Assembly (NCBI GenBank): GCA_002928515.1
Contig: PERI01000001.1
Location: forward strand, 558,001 to 622,000
Length of the DNA: 64,000 nucleotides
Source: Hyphomicrobium sp.
GTDB lineage: Bacteria; Pseudomonadota; Alphaproteobacteria; Rhizobiales; Hyphomicrobiaceae
Direction of reading: 5' to 3'
Notes under the pieces: generated by a model
Seen by the model: only the letters and a program-made list of their open reading frames with translations
Database searches by the model: none
Told to the model about the DNA's origin: nothing
Translations under genes and position numbers: made by a program
Shown here: piece after piece, positions 1 to 9,205 of the stretch
Position numbering within the stretch: the stretch's first letter is position 1
Layout: each line of letters begins with the position of its first letter

Positions 1-2
1 AC

Positions 3-632
3 GTCGGTAACGGCTGGCGATTTGATGCAACGATTGAGAAGCGATCGAAAGACGATGTGACGATTTTTGGTGAGCAAGAGTACGACACTCACGTATTTTT
101 CGACACGGATACCGACCCAATAACACCGGACGAATACACGAGCGATACGGATGGTAACAGTGTGGTCGATTCTCGGACAAGACTGACCGTTGACGAGGCT
201 GCAAAGTTGGATGGCACTTTGTGGATGGCGAACGCATACTATGACTTTAATCCTGCACGAGGGTTCACGCCTTACATCGGTGGCGGTATTGGTTTTGTGT
301 GGAATGAAATCTCGCGTTCACGCACGCAAACGACCGAAACATGTAATAACGAGGCCGTTGAATGCGCAGCAGGAGCGAACCCTGGCACTTACACTACTAC
401 GAGCACTGTGCGCGAATCCGACAAAGCCGATAAGGTGACTTTGGCTGCGGCGGCGATGGCAGGCTTCAGCTATGACGTGTCCGAGATGACGGCCGTCGAT
501 ATTGGTTATCGCTATCTCTATCTTCAAGGTACGAGTGCGGTTCTTTCCATCGGCGATCAGACGTCGCGCTTGGAAATTGGCGATCAGCACGTTCACCAAG
601 TTCGCGCCGGATTACGGTTCAACGTCGATTAG
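3..632 (+). CDS. Outer-membrane beta-barrel protein, 5' end cut by the window
   Basis: The reading frame is open from base 3, so the gene begins upstream of the window and only the C-terminal part (about 209 residues) is visible. The sequence alternates polar and aromatic residues, with short Gly-rich strands such as YYDFNPARGFTPYIGGGIG. It ends in a final strand (VRAGLRFNVD) typical of small outer-membrane barrels of the Opa/OmpA-like porin type (pfam13505-like). Two inserted loops rich in D, T and E look like extracellular loops, and one holds two cysteines (CNNEAVEC) that could form a disulfide. A GTG at 57 could be mistaken for a start, but the upstream codons (VGNGWRFDATIEKRS) already look like barrel sequence. 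A strong terminator follows. The family is fairly sure; the specific role is unknown. Confidence 0.75.
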   Translation, partial: VGNGWRFDATIEKRSKDDVTIFGEQEYDTHVFFDTDTDPITPDEYTSDTDGNSVVDSRTRLTVDEAAKLDGTLWMANAYYDFNPARGFTPYIGGGIGFVWNEISRSRTQTTETCNNEAVECAAGANPGTYTTTSTVRESDKADKVTLAAAAMAGFSYDVSEMTAVDIGYRYLYLQGTSAVLSIGDQTSRLEIGDQHVHQVRAGLRFNVD

Positions 633-659
633 TGACGTCGAAATCGGACAGTTGAAAAA

Positions 660-684
660 GGCGGGTCAGTCACCCGCCTTTTTC
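660..684 (+). terminator. Rho-independent terminator after the barrel gene
   Basis: A perfect 7-bp stem GGCGGGT/ACCCGCC (660-666 and 672-678) with a 5-base loop is followed directly by five T. It lies 28 bases after the stop codon at 630-632 and closes the outer-membrane protein gene before serC. Confidence 0.9.
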
Positions 685-778
685 GTTTCTCGGCGCTGAC
701 GGTCACGTGTACCATCGCGCTAAAATTGTCCCTGAGGCTTGATTAGTCGGCTTTGCATGGGAATGGTCTTGGTTTTGG

Positions 779-1951
779 ATGCCCATGTTGAACAAGCCTG
801 TACTTAAACCTGCGCGCCCGTTCTTCTCGTCTGGGCCTTGTTGTAAGCGGCCAGGGTGGTCGCCCGAGGCTTTGGCGTCTGCTTTGATAGGTCGTTCGCA
901 TCGCTCGGTTGAGGGACGTGCTCGATTAAAATTTGCCATCGACGAGACCAAGCGCATTCTCAATGTGCCGCCAGGATACGAAATTGCAATCGTGCCAGGT
1001 TCTGATACCGGCGCGTTCGAACTGGCGATGTGGAATTTACTCGGTGGGCGCGGTGTGGATGTGTTTGCTTGGGATGTGTTCGGTCGCATCTGGCTCAAAG
1101 ATGCGCTCGACGAACTCAAACTACCAGACGTCAGGTCGTTCGATGCGCCTTGGGGAAAGCTACCAGATTTGAGCCAGGCCGACTTTTCTCGCGATGTGAT
1201 TTTTACTTGGAACGGGACGACGACGGGCGTGCGCGTGCCGGACGCCGATTGGATTGCATCAGATCGCGACGGATTGGTAATGTGCGATGCCACGTCTGCC
1301 ATCTTTGCTGAAGTCATTGACTTAAACAGTATCGATGTTCTGACGTTCTCATGGCAAAAAGTGCTTGGCGGTGAAGCCGCTCATGGCATGCTTGTGTTGT
1401 CACCGCGAGCCCTAGAGCGCTTACGCAGCGCGCACCAAGAGTGGCCCATCCCGAAAATCTTTCGGTTGAAGTCGCCAGACGGCGCGGCGATGATGGAGGT
1501 CTTCGAAGGGGTGACAATCAACACGCCATCAATGCTGTGCGTCGAGGATTACATCGACGCGTTGGCTTGGACGGACAGCGTTGGTGGTCTCAATGGCACC
1601 ATCGAACGGGCTCACGCCAATGCACGGATTGTTTATGAGTGGATTGAGGCAACCCCATGGGTAGAGCCGTTGGCTGTCGATCCTCGCACGCATTCGCACA
1701 CGTCAGTTTGTTTGCGATTTGCTCAAGAAGCCACAACGGGCAACGCGAGCGTACATCACGAGCAACTCATGCAAGATATCGTTGCTTTGCTTGCTCGTGA
1801 AGGCGTCGCATTCGATATCGCAGCTTATCGTGGCATGCCAGCTGGCTTGCGCATTTGGACCGGCGCGACCGTCGAAGCAGACGATTTGCGGCGACTGCTG
1901 CCCTGGTTGGATTGGGCATATGCCGTGGCAACAACCCAATCTTCTTCGTGA
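779..1951 (+). CDS. serC: Phosphoserine aminotransferase
   Basis: SerC converts 3-phosphohydroxypyruvate and glutamate to phosphoserine and 2-oxoglutarate in cytosolic serine synthesis, using pyridoxal phosphate (PLP). The 390-residue protein is the alphaproteobacterial/Methanosarcina type, opening with the conserved FFSSGPCCKRPGW segment. Asp170 (MCDATSA) should contact the PLP ring nitrogen and Lys194 (SWQKVLGGEAAHG) should form the Schiff base. The start could be 779 or the second ATG at 785; no clear Shine-Dalgarno decides. In many Rhizobiales serC is followed by serA. Here the next gene is a secreted DUF4139 protein and then purA, so serA must lie elsewhere. The 95-base leader (684-778) may hold a regulatory RNA; see findings. 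Confidence 0.93.
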   Translation: MPMLNKPVLKPARPFFSSGPCCKRPGWSPEALASALIGRSHRSVEGRARLKFAIDETKRILNVPPGYEIAIVPGSDTGAFELAMWNLLGGRGVDVFAWDVFGRIWLKDALDELKLPDVRSFDAPWGKLPDLSQADFSRDVIFTWNGTTTGVRVPDADWIASDRDGLVMCDATSAIFAEVIDLNSIDVLTFSWQKVLGGEAAHGMLVLSPRALERLRSAHQEWPIPKIFRLKSPDGAAMMEVFEGVTINTPSMLCVEDYIDALAWTDSVGGLNGTIERAHANARIVYEWIEATPWVEPLAVDPRTHSHTSVCLRFAQEATTGNASVHHEQLMQDIVALLAREGVAFDIAAYRGMPAGLRIWTGATVEADDLRRLLPWLDWAYAVATTQSSS

Positions 1952-2116
1952 TTGCTGAGATTATCTCGTGACTGTGGTTAAGGGAATGTCTGTCAATCCC
2001 TTTCGATAATTTGATGGCTCGGCCATAATCCCGGCGGGGTTTGGGCTGCCAGTTCGCCAGGTCCAAATGAGGTTGAGATGCCTCGCAGATATTTTCTAGC
2101 TAGAAGGTTTTCAACG

Positions 2117-3841
2117 ATGCGCATGGCCGCTACGGGGTCGTTATTGATCGGTGGAATTGTGCTTGGGACTTCCACGCACGCCATCGCTGCCGACGTTCCG
2201 CTCACTTCAAAAGTTGATGCCGTTACAGTATTCTTGTCGGGAGCAGAAGTTACTCGGATCGCCAAAGTCAACCTTGAAAAAGGTGAGCATACGATCGTCA
2301 TCAATGATGTCCCCGCAGGCGCTGTGCCAGGATCGATCCGCGTCGAGGGCAAGGCGACGGGTAAACTCGATATTGGGTCGGTCGATACCACGCGTAAGTA
2401 TTTGCAACGCGCGGAAAGTCAGGCGGCTGATGGTGAACGCAAGACGCTGGAGGATGAGCTAGAAGCGTTGCGCGATCAAAAAACAGCGCTCGAAGCGCAG
2501 GCACTGGCAGCCGAAACGCAAAAAACATTGATTGCCAATCTTGCACAGTTGCCGACGCGGCCATCGCCAACCGCCAGCGGAAGCGTCTTGCCAGAGGACT
2601 GGTCTCGGACCCTCACAACGATCGCGCAAGGGACGGCAGAAGCGTCCCGTCTTGAAATGGATGCGCGCGTAAAAATTCGCGACCTTGATCGTCGTATTGA
2701 CGATCTCGACAAAAAGCTCGGTGCCCTGATGCCGCCTCTCACCGAACAAACCGAAGTGCGTATCAACCTGGCAGCCACCAGTACATTGGAAGCAGATTTG
2801 ACCATTCGCTATCAGGTTTCCAATGCGAACTGGACACCGATTTACGATGCGCGTCTTGTGAGTGGATCGAAAACAGACCCTGCCAAGCTTGAATTGGCGC
2901 GTCGGGCAGCTATCACACAGCGAACCAACGAAAACTGGACTGACGTCACGCTCGAACTTTCAACTGCTCGTCCTTCAGATGGTGCTGCGGCTCCTGTACT
3001 CGATACTCAGATCGTGGATTTCGAACCTGAAATTAAACCCATGCCTGCGCCCGTTGCGTCCTCGACCGATCGACTGAGAAAATTGCAATCGGCGGAACGT
3101 CGCGCCGATACTGCTCAAGATCAAATGAGCCTTGGGGGCGCAGTTGATATGGATGTTGCCGCACTTGCTCCTCCGCCTGCTCCCATCGAAGAGGCTGTTG
3201 CTGTCATGACTGCAGCGCCGTTTGAAGCCACGTATGCGGTGCCAGGAAAAGTTTCGATACCTGCCACAGGTGAGACCAAGCGCGTTTTGCTGTCGTCGGA
3301 TACGCTTGCGCCCACGCTCAGCAGTCGTTCGGTACCTAAAGTGGATTCTAATTCGTATCTCTATGCGACATTCCAAATCGCGAAGGGTTCGCCGCTTTTG
3401 CCAGGACGTGTGTATCTATTTCGAGATGGCACGTTTGTCGGCACTGGAGAATTGCCGCTGTTGTCGCCAGAAGTCGAACATGATTTAGGTTTTGGCATCG
3501 ATGACCAAGTTAAAGTCCGTCATGCTGTACTAGAAGAAAAGCGCGGCGAGACGGGTCTCATATCAACGTCGCGGGTCGATAGCCGAAACTTTCGCGTGAC
3601 GGTCAAGAATTTGCATGAGCGTCCTATCGACCTCAAAGTCTATGATCGACTGCCTGTTTCGCAGAATCAGGACATTAAGGTTGAGTACACGGGAAAAGTA
3701 ACGCCTACAGCTCAAAACTCAGATGAGAAGCGTGGCGTCATGCGATTTGATGCCCGACTGGAACCGGATGAAGAAAAAGTCTTGGAATATGGCTACCGGA
3801 TATCCTGGCCTGCGGCGAAGTCGATCATTTATGGGCCCTGA
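2117..3841 (+). CDS. Secreted DUF4139 (mucoidy-inhibitor-like) protein
   Basis: The predicted protein is about 574 residues from ATG 2117. An in-frame ATG at 2078 would add 13 residues. It has a signal peptide (hydrophobic core SLLIGGIVLG, likely cleavage after THAIA-A), so it should be periplasmic. Next comes a DUF4140-like N-terminal beta domain with a FLSGAEVTR motif, a charged coiled-coil stretch near residues 105-210, and a long DUF4139 domain to the end. The DUF4139 part contains YDARL, a disordered proline-rich insertion, and a RISWPAAKS-like end. Members of this family are called MuiA-like and their biochemical role is unknown. The gene sits between serC and purA on the same strand. 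A hairpin (GGCCCT/AGGGCC) overlaps its stop codon. The family assignment is good; the function is open. Confidence 0.8.
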   Translation: MRMAATGSLLIGGIVLGTSTHAIAADVPLTSKVDAVTVFLSGAEVTRIAKVNLEKGEHTIVINDVPAGAVPGSIRVEGKATGKLDIGSVDTTRKYLQRAESQAADGERKTLEDELEALRDQKTALEAQALAAETQKTLIANLAQLPTRPSPTASGSVLPEDWSRTLTTIAQGTAEASRLEMDARVKIRDLDRRIDDLDKKLGALMPPLTEQTEVRINLAATSTLEADLTIRYQVSNANWTPIYDARLVSGSKTDPAKLELARRAAITQRTNENWTDVTLELSTARPSDGAAAPVLDTQIVDFEPEIKPMPAPVASSTDRLRKLQSAERRADTAQDQMSLGGAVDMDVAALAPPPAPIEEAVAVMTAAPFEATYAVPGKVSIPATGETKRVLLSSDTLAPTLSSRSVPKVDSNSYLYATFQIAKGSPLLPGRVYLFRDGTFVGTGELPLLSPEVEHDLGFGIDDQVKVRHAVLEEKRGETGLISTSRVDSRNFRVTVKNLHERPIDLKVYDRLPVSQNQDIKVEYTGKVTPTAQNSDEKRGVMRFDARLEPDEEKVLEYGYRISWPAAKSIIYGP

Positions 3842-3894
3842 GAGGGCCTCGCCGTGATCGAATCTGCGCTATAGACTACTTATAGTAATTCACA

Positions 3895-3919
3895 TGGCCC
3901 CGGCTGTCCGCTGGGGCCA
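3895..3919 (+). promoter_or_regulatory. GC-rich hairpin in the leader of purA
   Basis: A 7-bp perfect inverted repeat TGGCCCC/GGGGCCA (3895-3901 and 3913-3919) with an 11-base loop lies 43 bases before the purA start. It has no T-run. It may be a weak terminator for the upstream gene or a leader structure of purA. This is inferred from base pairing only. Confidence 0.35.
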
Positions 3920-3962
3920 ATTCATGCCCGCGCAACGCTGGCCAATCTATGAAGGTTTGACG

Positions 3963-5255
3963 ATGCCCAACGTGGTGGTGGTCGGCGCTCAGTGGGGCGA
4001 CGAAGGCAAAGGTAAAATTGTCGATTGGTTGTCGGAGCGCGCGGATGTCGTGGTGCGCTTTCAAGGCGGCCATAATGCCGGGCATACTCTGGTTATTGGT
4101 AACAACACCTACAAGCTCTCTTTGCTGCCATCGGGTGTTGTGCGGCCAGGAAAGCTTGCAGTCATTGGTAACGGTGTCGTCGTCGATCCCTGGGCGTTGA
4201 TCGCTGAAATCGAAAAGTTGGGCAAGCAGGGGGTCGTCATTACAGGAGACAATCTGCGCATCGCTGAAAATGCGACGCTTATTTTGCCTCTTCATCGCGA
4301 ACTCGATCAATTGCGCGAGGACGCAGCGGGGGCTGCCAAGATTGGCACCACAGGTCGTGGCATTGGTCCAGCTTATGAAGATAAAGTCGGCCGTCGCGCC
4401 ATTCGTGTGCAGGACCTGGCGACGTTGGCCACGCTTGATCCCAAAGTCGAACGGATTCTGGTGCATCACAACGCATTGCGCAGAGGCTTGGGTCAACCGG
4501 AGATCAGCAAAGACAAACTGATTGAAGAACTTACCGAAATCGCGCCAAAAATTTTGCCGTTTATGGACGTGACCTGGGATTTGCTCGATAAGGCCAACCG
4601 CCAAGGCAAAAAGATTTTATTTGAAGGCGCGCAAGGTGCTCTGCTCGATATCGACCACGGGACATATCCATTTGTGACCTCGTCCAACACGGTTGCGGCG
4701 CAAGCGGCGACAGGATCAGGAATGGGGCCGCGTGCGGTTGGATATGTGCTTGGCATTGCAAAAGCCTACACAACACGCGTGGGTTCTGGACCGTTCCCAA
4801 CCGAATTGAGCGACGCTATTGGCGAGAAGATCGGTGAACGTGGTCATGAATTCGGCACCGTAACTGGGCGAAAACGGCGCTGTGGTTGGTTCGATGCCGT
4901 GCTCGTGCGTCAGGTTGCCAAGGTTTCAGGGATCGACGGCATCGCGCTGACAAAGCTCGATGTGCTGGATGGGTTTGAAACGCTTCGCATCTGCGTCGGC
5001 TATGAACTGAATGGTGAGCGCTTGGATCGGTTGCCGGCCGCTTCGCACGCGCAGGAACTGGTCGAGCCAATTTACGAAGACTTCGAAGGTTGGTCGCAAT
5101 CGACACGTGGCGCGCGCAGTTGGGCCGAGCTTCCAGCGCAAGCTGTGAAATATGTGCGTCGCGTCGAAGAGTTGATTGAGTGCCAGGTGACGTTACTGTC
5201 CACCAGCCCGGAGCGGGACGATACGATTTTGATGAAAGATCCGTTTCAGGGGTAG
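3963..5255 (+). CDS. purA: Adenylosuccinate synthetase
   Basis: PurA makes adenylosuccinate from IMP and aspartate with GTP, the first committed step from IMP to AMP. The protein is 430 residues, the usual length. The N-terminal [11 protein letters not shown] loop carries catalytic Asp13 and the GGHNAGHT segment carries His41. Further signatures are [13 protein letters not shown] and the [12 protein letters not shown] loop. The frame opens at 3894, but the family start is the ATG at 3963, preceded by GAAGG at 3951-3955 with a 7-base spacer. It converges on the GNAT gene at 5286 with about 30 bases between. Confidence 0.97.
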   Translation: MPNVVVVGAQWGDEGKGKIVDWLSERADVVVRFQGGHNAGHTLVIGNNTYKLSLLPSGVVRPGKLAVIGNGVVVDPWALIAEIEKLGKQGVVITGDNLRIAENATLILPLHRELDQLREDAAGAAKIGTTGRGIGPAYEDKVGRRAIRVQDLATLATLDPKVERILVHHNALRRGLGQPEISKDKLIEELTEIAPKILPFMDVTWDLLDKANRQGKKILFEGAQGALLDIDHGTYPFVTSSNTVAAQAATGSGMGPRAVGYVLGIAKAYTTRVGSGPFPTELSDAIGEKIGERGHEFGTVTGRKRRCGWFDAVLVRQVAKVSGIDGIALTKLDVLDGFETLRICVGYELNGERLDRLPAASHAQELVEPIYEDFEGWSQSTRGARSWAELPAQAVKYVRRVEELIECQVTLLSTSPERDDTILMKDPFQG

Positions 5256-5285
5256 TTTCAAAATGGAGCACGCAGATTTCGTATC

Positions 5286-5798
5286 TCACGCTTGTGGGGG
5301 TTGAACAGCCACTATCAAGCCGCGGACCTGAGACAGTGCACCTGGCTTCAATTCAATCGCCAAAATTCGAGATGGATTGACGGGACCTGGAAATGTGATG
5401 TGGCCGTGTGGCACGAGCTTAAATCCAAGACGGCCGTAGTAAGGCTCGTCACCGACGAGTACGATGAGTCGCAACCCGGCGTCACGTGCTGATTGGATCG
5501 CTTCCGCAATCAATTTTCGACCAAAACCTTGCCCGTGATGTGCCGGGTCAACGGCAATGGGACCTAGAAGGGCTGCGCCTGAAATTTTGCCAATCGTGAC
5601 ATCTGTCATACGCAGAGCTGCAACAATCTTATCTTGATCCACGGCGACGCGGCAGAAGCGCGTCATCAATCCTTTGCCTTCGCGCACGCGATAGGCTGAG
5701 CGCGCATACCGTCCGGGGCCAAACACGCGGGCATGCAGGTTTGATATCTCGGGCAGATCACCGGACGTGGCGGGCCGGGTTATGATGGATGTGGGCAT
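5286..5798 (-). CDS. GNAT-family N-acetyltransferase (YhbS-like)
   Basis: The protein is 170 residues with the GNAT fold. The acetyl-CoA binding motif A is visible as AVDPAHHGQGFGRKLI, and a later YYGRLGF segment is typical of YhbS-like members. The GNAT transfers an acetyl group from acetyl-CoA to an amine; the substrate cannot be told from sequence. It lies 41 bases downstream of the NUDIX gene on the same strand, so the two are probably cotranscribed. It converges on purA. Confidence 0.85.
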   Translation of the reverse strand: MPTSIITRPATSGDLPEISNLHARVFGPGRYARSAYRVREGKGLMTRFCRVAVDQDKIVAALRMTDVTIGKISGAALLGPIAVDPAHHGQGFGRKLIAEAIQSARDAGLRLIVLVGDEPYYGRLGFKLVPHGHITFPGPVNPSRILAIELKPGALSQVRGLIVAVQPPQA

Positions 5799-5839
5799 GC
5801 TTGGACATCAGCCTTGTGGCGCTTCAACAGGGCGGCCTT

Positions 5840-6322
5840 CTACCACATCTGTGCGGGTGCGCGACCCTCAAGTATCTCAGCAATACGCATCGCGGTTGCA
5901 GGGTTAATATCGGCGGGCAGTTGTTGTGCTGCAAAGAAGCGCTGTTCGGCTACTTCGCGGTTGGGCAGTGGGATTGCCGGTTGGTGCCATTCGCGCACCA
6001 CGAACAGCGCGATGTGGTCGCCCCTAAAAACATGATGATGCGCGTAAATGCCAAAGAGACTTGGGCGACTATCTAAAATGATACCAGCTTCCTCAAGCAA
6101 TTCGCGCGCAAGTGCGGCTTCCACGTTTTCGTTGCTCTCAACACCACCACCGGGAAAATGCCAGCCAGGTCGGTAGGCATGGCGGATGAGCAAAATGTGA
6201 CCCATAGCATTTATGACGCACCCTTGCGCACCCATCGTCAGGCCACGTGATACGCGCCAGTAAGACTGCAAGCTTCGCGTTATAATTTTTTTGACTGGCA
6301 CGATCGGTTGTCGACCTTTCAT
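5840..6322 (-). CDS. NUDIX hydrolase
   Basis: The protein is 160 residues. A complete NUDIX box (G-x5-E-x7-R-E-x2-E-E-x-G) runs from GGGVESNE through RELLEEAGI. That motif binds Mg2+ and cleaves nucleoside diphosphates linked to another moiety. The strand before the box (ILLIRHAYRPGWHFPGG) is typical of a housekeeping subfamily of broad specificity. The true substrate is unknown. The ATG at 6322 is the first in frame; a second at residue 30 (MGAQGCVIN) is possible, because the first 29 residues are basic and poorly conserved-looking. It is probably in one operon with the downstream GNAT. Confidence 0.85.
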   Translation of the reverse strand: MKGRQPIVPVKKIITRSLQSYWRVSRGLTMGAQGCVINAMGHILLIRHAYRPGWHFPGGGVESNENVEAALARELLEEAGIILDSRPSLFGIYAHHHVFRGDHIALFVVREWHQPAIPLPNREVAEQRFFAAQQLPADINPATAMRIAEILEGRAPAQMW

Positions 6323-6419
6323 GTGATAGAAAATTTTGAGCGTTTTCCGGCCATGGTTGCAAGGCAGGGTAGTCGAGTAATACCCGGTCCGTGAATTGGC
6401 TTAGCAAGTTTAGAAGTCC

Positions 6420-7340
6420 ATGACACAAACATTCACGCTGGCGCATTTTTCCGATGTGCATCTATCGCCGCTGACCGGATTTACACCGCGCACATGGAAT
6501 GCCAAGCGTGGGCTTGGCTTTTTCAACTGGCAGCGCAAGCGCCGTTTTGTGCATCAAAGATCTGTTGTCGATAGCTTGATCGCAGATGCGCTGAGCCTAA
6601 ACGTCGATCATATCGCCATAACGGGTGATCTGATTAATCTTGGGCTGCCTTCGGAATATAATGGGGCACTGGCCTGGTTGAATTCTATTGCTAGCCCAAA
6701 AGATGTGACGATCGTTCCCGGCAATCACGATATCTATTCAACCATCGGCAGTGACATTGGGGTTATGCGGTGGGCGCCCTACATGGGTGCAGAGCCAGAA
6801 TCCCTGGCATTTCCGTTTGTACGGCACGTTGGTCCAGTGGCTTTGATTGGCCTCAATTCAGCCGTGCCAACGCGGCCTTTTTTTGCCTCCGGTCGACTGG
6901 GCGCTGAGCAGATTGAAGTTGCGCGCGAACTGCTTGAAAAGATGAAGGCCGAAGGTGCCATACGAGTGGTGCTTATTCATCATCCACCGCTGCCAGGACT
7001 GACGCCCACACGGCGTGCATTGACCGACGCGCATCACTTTAAGCGCGCGCTCGAACGGGCTGGCGCGGAGCTCGTTTTATATGGTCATAACCATGCGCCC
7101 CGGATCGATTGGCTAGCAGCCGAGGGCGGGGCTATTCCTGTTATTTGTGCCGGGTCAGCATCGGCGGGTGTTGCGCGCGGGCCAGAACCGCTTGCTTGTT
7201 ATGGCTTATATACATTTTTTAAGAGCGATGCTGGGGTGCGTATTCGACGGACTTTGCGAGGGTTCAGCAGCATGGGCGGGCCTGTGGTCAAGATTTCTGA
7301 GGAGATGCTGGAAGGCAATCATGAAAACGTTGCCAATTGA
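6420..7340 (+). CDS. Calcineurin-like metallophosphoesterase
   Basis: The 306-residue protein carries all the blocks of the calcineurin-like phosphoesterase family in order: FSDVHL (metal ligands Asp and His), GDLIN, PGNHD, HHPP and GHNHAPR. These should bind a dinuclear metal centre that hydrolyses phosphodiesters or monoesters. There is no signal peptide, so it is probably cytosolic. The substrate is unknown; related Rhizobiales proteins are simply annotated as metallophosphoesterases. The gene is divergent from the NUDIX gene. The next gene starts 21 bases after its stop, so it may share a transcript with the ABC importer. Confidence 0.88.
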   Translation: MTQTFTLAHFSDVHLSPLTGFTPRTWNAKRGLGFFNWQRKRRFVHQRSVVDSLIADALSLNVDHIAITGDLINLGLPSEYNGALAWLNSIASPKDVTIVPGNHDIYSTIGSDIGVMRWAPYMGAEPESLAFPFVRHVGPVALIGLNSAVPTRPFFASGRLGAEQIEVARELLEKMKAEGAIRVVLIHHPPLPGLTPTRRALTDAHHFKRALERAGAELVLYGHNHAPRIDWLAAEGGAIPVICAGSASAGVARGPEPLACYGLYTFFKSDAGVRIRRTLRGFSSMGGPVVKISEEMLEGNHENVAN

Positions 7341-7361
7341 CCGATGGAATGGGTGCACGTC

Positions 7362-8222
7362 ATGAAGCGCTGTTCGATCAAGCTGGCCTGCGCGATATCA
7401 GCGCTTGTCTGCTTACCAATTCATGCATTTGCCACCAGCTTGCCGCAACGCATAGTCTCGCTCAATTTATGCACCGATCAGCTTGTAGCAGACATCGTCT
7501 CACGCGAGCGGCTCATTGGCGTGAGCAAGCTTGCTGCCGATCCTTCGTTGTCGTCGATGTCGCGACAATTTTCAGGCGTCAAGCTGTTGAATGGCACGAC
7601 AGAGGAAGTGCTCAATCTTAATCCTGACCTTGTGATTGTCAGCGATACGACATCGGCTGCAACGGTAGAGCTGCTTCGCCAAGTCGGTCTTCGCGTGTTG
7701 ATTGTTCCTATGGCGAGCAGCTTTGAATCACTCCGCGCGAATATCCGAGCCATCGCGGTAGCGGTCGGCGAAGCGAACGTCGGTGAAGCGCTTATCCTGG
7801 ATTTCGACGATCGCCTGCGATCTGCCCGCTCAACGGTTGCTTCACGCCCCACGGCTCTGGCCTATCAAGTGAATAGCTTGGTTTCTGGCCCCGATAGCCT
7901 GTTGGATGAAATACTGGATGCAGCGGGCTATCATAATTTGGCGCGTGATATTTCTACGGGCCGAACTGGGCGCGTGCCACTCGAAGCCCTTGTTACCCAT
8001 CCGCCGGATTTGCTGGTTTTTGCAAACGCACCCGGAGATTATAAAACTGTGCTTGCCGACAACCTACGGCATCCGGCTTTAATGTATGTCAAGAGCCGCC
8101 GTCCGAGCATCGTCCTACCGATGCCGTACTGGCTATGCGCAACACCTCGGATCGCTGACGCCGTTGAGATGCTCGCCAGTATGAAATCCTCATCATTCGC
8201 CAATGTGCATCGCGCGCCATGA
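7362..8222 (+). CDS. Periplasmic binding protein of a metal-chelate/cobalamin ABC importer
   Basis: The product is a 286-residue class III solute-binding protein (BtuF/FecB-like). It starts with a signal peptide (MKRCSIKLACAISALVCLP, likely cleaved after HAFA). The mature part opens with the characteristic RIVSLNLCTDQL strand and contains GTTEEVLNLNPDLVI. It should deliver a chelated metal or corrinoid to the permease encoded next. The ligand cannot be fixed: no TonB receptor and no cobalamin riboswitch are next to it. The frame also offers an upstream ATG at 7344, but the signal peptide favours 7362. Its end overlaps the permease start by four bases (ATGA), indicating translational coupling. 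Confidence 0.87.
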   Translation: MKRCSIKLACAISALVCLPIHAFATSLPQRIVSLNLCTDQLVADIVSRERLIGVSKLAADPSLSSMSRQFSGVKLLNGTTEEVLNLNPDLVIVSDTTSAATVELLRQVGLRVLIVPMASSFESLRANIRAIAVAVGEANVGEALILDFDDRLRSARSTVASRPTALAYQVNSLVSGPDSLLDEILDAAGYHNLARDISTGRTGRVPLEALVTHPPDLLVFANAPGDYKTVLADNLRHPALMYVKSRRPSIVLPMPYWLCATPRIADAVEMLASMKSSSFANVHRAP

Positions 8223-9205
8223 GTCCTCGGATTTGGGATGGGTTCAACACGGTGACGGCTGCAACCGCCGCGGCTGCATGCTTAGCGTTCGTAGCATCTC
8301 TGATGCTTGGCTCAGACGGCTTTGGTCTTCCACACACAACAGACGTTGCGCAGCTCGTATTTTGGGAAATTCGTTTCCCACGCGCCGTCCTTGGATTTTT
8401 TACGGGCGCAGCACTCGGTTTATCTGGAGCGGTGCTGCAGGGTTATTTGCGCAATCCTTTAGCCGAGCCGGGGTTGCTCGGCATGACCGGTGGGGCGTCT
8501 CTTGGCGCGGTAATCGCAATTCATAGCGGTCTATCAGGTAGCTTCGCGCTGGCATTGCCACTGGCAGGATTATTGGGTGCAGGTGTCGCGACGTTAGTTA
8601 TTGTTGCGCTGGCTGGATCTCATAGCTCTACGACGACTTTAATTCTTGCAGGTGTGGCGATATCGAGCCTCGCAGGCGCGCTGACGTCGTTGGCGCTCAA
8701 TCTTTCCGCTAACCCGTTCGCTGCGACGGAAATCATGTTTTGGCTCATGGGTTCATTGACTGACCGAAGCTTGCTTCACGTGTGGCTGGCAACGCCATTG
8801 ATTATCGTCGGCTTGGCTATGTTGCTGACGACTGCGCGCGATCTTGATGCGCTAAGCCTCGGCGAAGAGGTTGCGACCAATCTCGGCGTAGATCCGGTTG
8901 GCTTGCGCTTTAAAGTGATTGCGGGTGCGGCATTGGCCGTTGGAGCTGCGACCGCTGTGACGGGCGCGATTGCATTCGTTGGCTTGATGGTCCCGCATTT
9001 CTTGCGACGCGCCGTTGCCGAACAGCCGGGTCGCCTTCTACTTCCCAGTTTGTTGGGTGGTGGAGCCTTTGTGTTAGCGGTTGATGTCGCTTTGCGATTG
9101 CTTTCACCTTTGGCAGATGTACGGCTCGGCGTTCTAACGGCCCTGATCGGTGCGCCTTTCTTCTTATGGCTGGTTGTCAAAAAGCGTTGGGATGACGTGT
9201 CATGA
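8219..9205 (+). CDS. FecCD-family ABC transporter permease
   Basis: The product is a 328-residue polytopic inner-membrane protein with about nine to ten hydrophobic segments. Family hallmarks include RFPRAVLGFFTGAALGLSGA near the N-terminus, NPLAEPGLLGMTGGASLGAV, and the GAIAFVGLMVPHFLR segment, which contacts the ATPase. It forms the channel of the importer together with the binding protein upstream and the ATPase downstream. The stop overlaps the ATPase start (ATGA at 9202-9205). Confidence 0.92.
   Translation: MSPRIWDGFNTVTAATAAAACLAFVASLMLGSDGFGLPHTTDVAQLVFWEIRFPRAVLGFFTGAALGLSGAVLQGYLRNPLAEPGLLGMTGGASLGAVIAIHSGLSGSFALALPLAGLLGAGVATLVIVALAGSHSSTTTLILAGVAISSLAGALTSLALNLSANPFAATEIMFWLMGSLTDRSLLHVWLATPLIIVGLAMLLTTARDLDALSLGEEVATNLGVDPVGLRFKVIAGAALAVGAATAVTGAIAFVGLMVPHFLRRAVAEQPGRLLLPSLLGGGAFVLAVDVALRLLSPLADVRLGVLTALIGAPFFLWLVVKKRWDDVS

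Noticed and set aside
703-1317. A 204-codon minus-strand ORF over the serC leader and gene
   Set aside because: It is antisense to serC, which is certain. It has no family motif, and the composition is that of a shadow frame.
3876-4604. A 242-codon minus-strand ORF over purA
   Set aside because: The plus strand is unmistakable purA; the antisense frame has no recognisable domain or ribosome site.
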